Positions 60,754 through 64,000 of a DNA stretch of 64,000 nucleotides are shown here, in pieces. A program made the translations under genes and the position numbers. The notes beneath the pieces were generated by a model, which ran no database searches, was not told where the DNA came from, and saw only the letters and a program-made list of their open reading frames with translations. This stretch comes from Bacteroides fragilis (lineage in GTDB: Bacteria > Bacteroidota > Bacteroidia > Bacteroidales > DTGW01), in NCBI GenBank assembly GCA_945889005.1, contig CAMDBI010000020.1, positions 1 through 64,000 of the forward strand, in the 5' to 3' direction. The stretch's first letter is position 1. Every line of letters begins with the position of its first letter.

Positions 60754-62730
60754 TTATTTATAATCATCGATAAAATTTGTAAGTTTATTTTCGGGCAAAG
60801 TTAGTTTTTTGGGATTCTTTGCCCAGTAATTGGCTATTTGAGTTGAAAGCAGAAAAGTAACAATCATATTGTCGCGATAGCCAATATTATCGGGAATTCC
60901 GCTGCTAAATTTGGCAAGAAAACGTTCGACCCATTTGGGGTTGAATATTTGATAACTTTTAATAAGATCTTCGCTTAAAAAATACCCGGCACGCTCGGTG
61001 AGTTTTCCATTTCTGATAAACGATCGCAAATCGGGCGACATATAGGGGCGTTTTGGACGGTTAATAATCTCTGAAGGAATATCGTTTTCAAAACCCTTCT
61101 TGAGCATATATTTCTGATCGAAGCCATTAAGCTTGTAGTTTTCTTTCATAAAAAAAAGCATATCGATAACCCTATAATCGAGAAAAGGGTATCGACCTTC
61201 AACGCCATGAGCTAGCGACATACGGTCTCCCTGCGACGACAACAGGTAACCGGCAAGCAGTGTGCGCATTTCTACATACTGGCTTTTTTGAAGAATTGAC
61301 CAACTGTTATAATCGGCTGGTACTTGCTTACGAAATTCAGACAAGAAGTTTTCTTTATTGTAATTGACACCATGCGATTTCTCAAAATAGTTTTGAAGAA
61401 TCATGTTGTTGTGAACACGAATATTTGCCGATGCCAGCTCGTTGTTTACTTCGCCCAAAAAACCTTCGTAGAACATACGCATCATACCGTACTGTTTGTC
61501 GTCGGAGTAATGATTGAGGTGTGGATATAGTTTCTTGATAAGAAGCGGACGGATTTGAGAATCGGGAAACTTGCTCCAGAATTCGAGCAATTTTACCTCT
61601 TTAAACGAATCGTAACCCCAAAGGACTTCATCTGCGCCTTCTCCAGTGAGAACTACTTTTATGCCTTCTTCCCTAACCTTTTTTGATAAATGATAGAGGG
61701 GAGTTGGTGCAGTACGAAACACAGGGCGTTCGGTATGGTATATAACATCTGCAAAAGCCTCGTCGACATTGTCGTAAGTAATATTTACAGCATGGTGTTC
61801 GGTGTTTATGCGATCGACCATAAGTTTTTGGTAATACGATTCGTCGTATTCTTTATCTTCAAATGTAACCGAGAAAGTTTTATAGACATTCGAAGTGTGT
61901 TTCGATATCAGAGAAAGAATAACTGAGCTGTCGATTCCTCCGCTCAAATATGCCCCAACAGGCACATCACTCCTGAGGCGCAAACGAACAGCATCGTTGA
62001 GCAAATCTTTAAAAGCAAGTTCAGCTTCGGCATACGAGCTGTATTTGTATTGATGGGCTTGTCCGAATTCGTAATATCGACCTGTACGGGCTATTGTACC
62101 TTCGCTAAATACAGCATAAGTACCACCCGGCAATGAGCGTATGCCGTTGTAAACAGTTTTGTCGCCGGTAGTGTTCCAAAGCAAGCCATGTTCAAAAAGG
62201 TTAGTTACGTGAAAAGATCTTTGATAACCGGGTATTTGGTCAAAAGCTTTCATTTCGGAACTAAAAAAGTACTGACCATCGTGCTGCATATAATACAATG
62301 GCCTTACCCCGTATCGATCGCGTACAACCAACAGTTCTTTGGTGCGTTTGTTCCAAATAAGAACAGCAAATTGCCCATTGAATTTCGAAAAACAATCGAC
62401 CCCGTATTCGATATATGCTTTAAGCAACACCTCCGTATCGCTGGTAGTTTCAAACTTTACGCCACGAGCTCCAAGTTCTTCTTTAAGCTCAATATAGTTA
62501 AATATTTCGCCATTATACACAATTACATATTCTCCACTGGTCATAGGCTGACTACCTCCCGCCAAATCAACAATCGACAAACGCGTTTGTCCCAAAACAA
62601 CTTCGGGCGATAAAAAACAACCCCAACCATCGGGACCACGATGCTGGAGAGTCGACACCATTTGCCTAATCAGCTGTTTTCTAGCATCTTTACTCCCTTT
62701 ATCCCCATAAAATCCAACTATTCCGCACAT
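60754..62730 (-). CDS. asnB: Glutamine-hydrolysing asparagine synthase (AsnB family)
   Basis: MCGIVGFYGD N-terminal Cys nucleophile; RHRGPDGWG-type motif; GAYLSGGIDSSVILSL synthetase PP-loop; VLTGEGADEVLWGYDSFKE. Confidence 0.93.
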   Translation of the reverse strand: MCGIVGFYGDKGSKDARKQLIRQMVSTLQHRGPDGWGCFLSPEVVLGQTRLSIVDLAGGSQPMTSGEYVIVYNGEIFNYIELKEELGARGVKFETTSDTEVLLKAYIEYGVDCFSKFNGQFAVLIWNKRTKELLVVRDRYGVRPLYYMQHDGQYFFSSEMKAFDQIPGYQRSFHVTNLFEHGLLWNTTGDKTVYNGIRSLPGGTYAVFSEGTIARTGRYYEFGQAHQYKYSSYAEAELAFKDLLNDAVRLRLRSDVPVGAYLSGGIDSSVILSLISKHTSNVYKTFSVTFEDKEYDESYYQKLMVDRINTEHHAVNITYDNVDEAFADVIYHTERPVFRTAPTPLYHLSKKVREEGIKVVLTGEGADEVLWGYDSFKEVKLLEFWSKFPDSQIRPLLIKKLYPHLNHYSDDKQYGMMRMFYEGFLGEVNNELASANIRVHNNMILQNYFEKSHGVNYNKENFLSEFRKQVPADYNSWSILQKSQYVEMRTLLAGYLLSSQGDRMSLAHGVEGRYPFLDYRVIDMLFFMKENYKLNGFDQKYMLKKGFENDIPSEIINRPKRPYMSPDLRSFIRNGKLTERAGYFLSEDLIKSYQIFNPKWVERFLAKFSSGIPDNIGYRDNMIVTFLLSTQIANYWAKNPKKLTLPENKLTNFIDDYK

Positions 62731-62751
62731 CTTAAATTTATTTATAATTTT

Positions 62752-64000
62752 CTACTGCGTTCGTTCTATTTCTGAAATATATTTCCCCAGCGAGCGTATT
62801 GTAGGAAATTCGACAAGTGTAAGCATATCTAATTCCAAATTAAACTCTTTTTTAAGCTGCAAGCCCATTTGAACCAACATTAGCGAATTACCACCCAAAT
62901 CAAAAAAATTGACTTCAGGATTAATATTACTCTTGTTGAACAACTTACACCACAAATCTTTTACTTTCTTTTCATAGTTTATAGTTTCTTGATTTGTTTG
63001 CTCCAACACAACATCAGTATTATGATCCAAATATCTTAAAAGAACTTTCTTATCGAGTTTCCCATTGCTAGTCAATGGCATTTCGCCTACTACCTGAAAT
63101 TTTGTTGGTATCATGTAGTCTGGCAGCTTACTCTGCAAAAAGTTTTTAAGATACAATCCATCGATGTTGTTGTCCGTAGCTACATAGAAACAAGCAATAA
63201 AGGCATTTTGTTCTTTCTCATTGTTAAGAATGCAACAACATTCTGCTATTTGGACATTACTTAGAAGCACATTTTCAATCTCCTCTAATTCAATACGAAA
63301 ACCTCTCAATTTAATTTGCCGATCCATCCGACCTTTATAAATAATATCGCCACTTGAGCTCACATACGCAAGGTCTCCGGTTTTATATGCCCTTATTATT
63401 GTGTCATTCACGTTTATTTGAATAAACTTTTGATTTGTTAAGTCCTTGTTTTGTATGTAACCACGAGCCAAGTTTACACCGCAAAGAGCAAGCTCACCTT
63501 CCATATCTGCTGACTGCACTTCGTTTTTATCGTTTAGAATATAAACTTGCGTGTTATATATTGGCTTTCCGATAGGCACTACCTGGCCAATATTCTTAGG
63601 GCAAGTATAGTAGGTAACATCTACAGTTGCTTCGGTGGGGCCGTAGAGATTTACCAATGTAGAATCGGAATTTGCAATTTCGTTCAGTGCATAAAACTTA
63701 ATAACAGAACTTTGCAGCAACTCTTCGCCACTACAAAACACCCATTTAAGACCACTAGGGCACGATAGTGATGGCAAAGTACTCAAATATGAAAGGTATG
63801 TATTGAACATCGAAGGTACAAAATGCACAACACTTACCCCATTATGTCTAATGCACTCGACAAGTTTCGATGGCTCTTTTTCGTGATTAGGAGGCAATAG
63901 CACCAACGAGGCACCTGTAAAACTCCACCAAAATAGTTCCCAAATCGATACGTCGAACGCTATAGATGTTTTTTGAAGCAACACATCGCTCGAGTTTATA
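62752..64000 (-). CDS. NRPS A-PCP, truncated by the window edge; serine-type A-domain code
   Basis: FDVSIWELFW, HFVPSMF, VFCSGEELL, NLYGPTEATVDVTYY, YKTGDLAYVSSSGDI, NGKLDKK, PCP FFDLGGNSLMLVQM. Reading frame stays open (INSSDV) from 63984 to 64000, so the listed start is not the real start. Confidence 0.93.
   Translation of the reverse strand, partial: INSSDVLLQKTSIAFDVSIWELFWWSFTGASLVLLPPNHEKEPSKLVECIRHNGVSVVHFVPSMFNTYLSYLSTLPSLSCPSGLKWVFCSGEELLQSSVIKFYALNEIANSDSTLVNLYGPTEATVDVTYYTCPKNIGQVVPIGKPIYNTQVYILNDKNEVQSADMEGELALCGVNLARGYIQNKDLTNQKFIQINVNDTIIRAYKTGDLAYVSSSGDIIYKGRMDRQIKLRGFRIELEEIENVLLSNVQIAECCCILNNEKEQNAFIACFYVATDNNIDGLYLKNFLQSKLPDYMIPTKFQVVGEMPLTSNGKLDKKVLLRYLDHNTDVVLEQTNQETINYEKKVKDLWCKLFNKSNINPEVNFFDLGGNSLMLVQMGLQLKKEFNLELDMLTLVEFPTIRSLGKYISEIERTQ

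Noticed and set aside
62752-63984. Annotated start of the last NRPS ORF as a real N-terminus
   Set aside because: Start is a GTG within the A-domain core and the frame stays open to the window end.
1-64000. tRNA, rRNA, integrase, transposase or phage genes
   Set aside because: None recognised in the ORF set or by reading; a formal tRNAscan/Rfam search was not possible.

Overview
AT-rich chromosomal window from a Bacteroidota organism (T9SS-type C-termini, hybrid sensor kinase, Bacteroidetes-style lipoproteins). About 35 genes are supported. Left part (1-17.3 kb): three large secreted beta-helix/GH28-like proteins with PKD, Big_2, discoidin-like and T9SS tail regions, a XylF-like sugar-binding lipoprotein, a HIT protein and a hybrid sensor kinase. 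Next (17.7-26.7 kb): a hexuronate operon on the minus strand: LacI regulator, UxuB-like SDR, PfkB kinase, LarA-family nickel racemase/epimerase, Gnd, ExuT, UxaC. I read it as a possible complete route glucuronate > fructuronate > mannonate > gluconate > 6-phosphogluconate > ribulose-5-P, replacing the UxuA/KDG route. Middle (27-44 kb): PQQ-propeller protein, AraC regulator, fused oligopeptide-type ABC ATPase, radA, rfaE2, a flippase-like protein, panD, panC, a collagen-repeat FISUMP protein, two beta-helix proteins and an Sfp-type PPTase. Right part (44-64 kb): acyltransferase and glycosyltransferases, then an NRPS-PKS cluster (A-PCP with an EntF-like serine code, AsnB, free ACP, WbpG-like PP-loop protein, C-A-PCP with a glycine-like code, KS-AT-ACP-TE, methyltransferase) that runs off the right edge. 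Three MITE-like inverted-repeat elements and several strong hairpins are also visible. I saw no rRNA, tRNA, CRISPR array, transposase or prophage genes. All family calls were made by eye from motifs; no searches were run.
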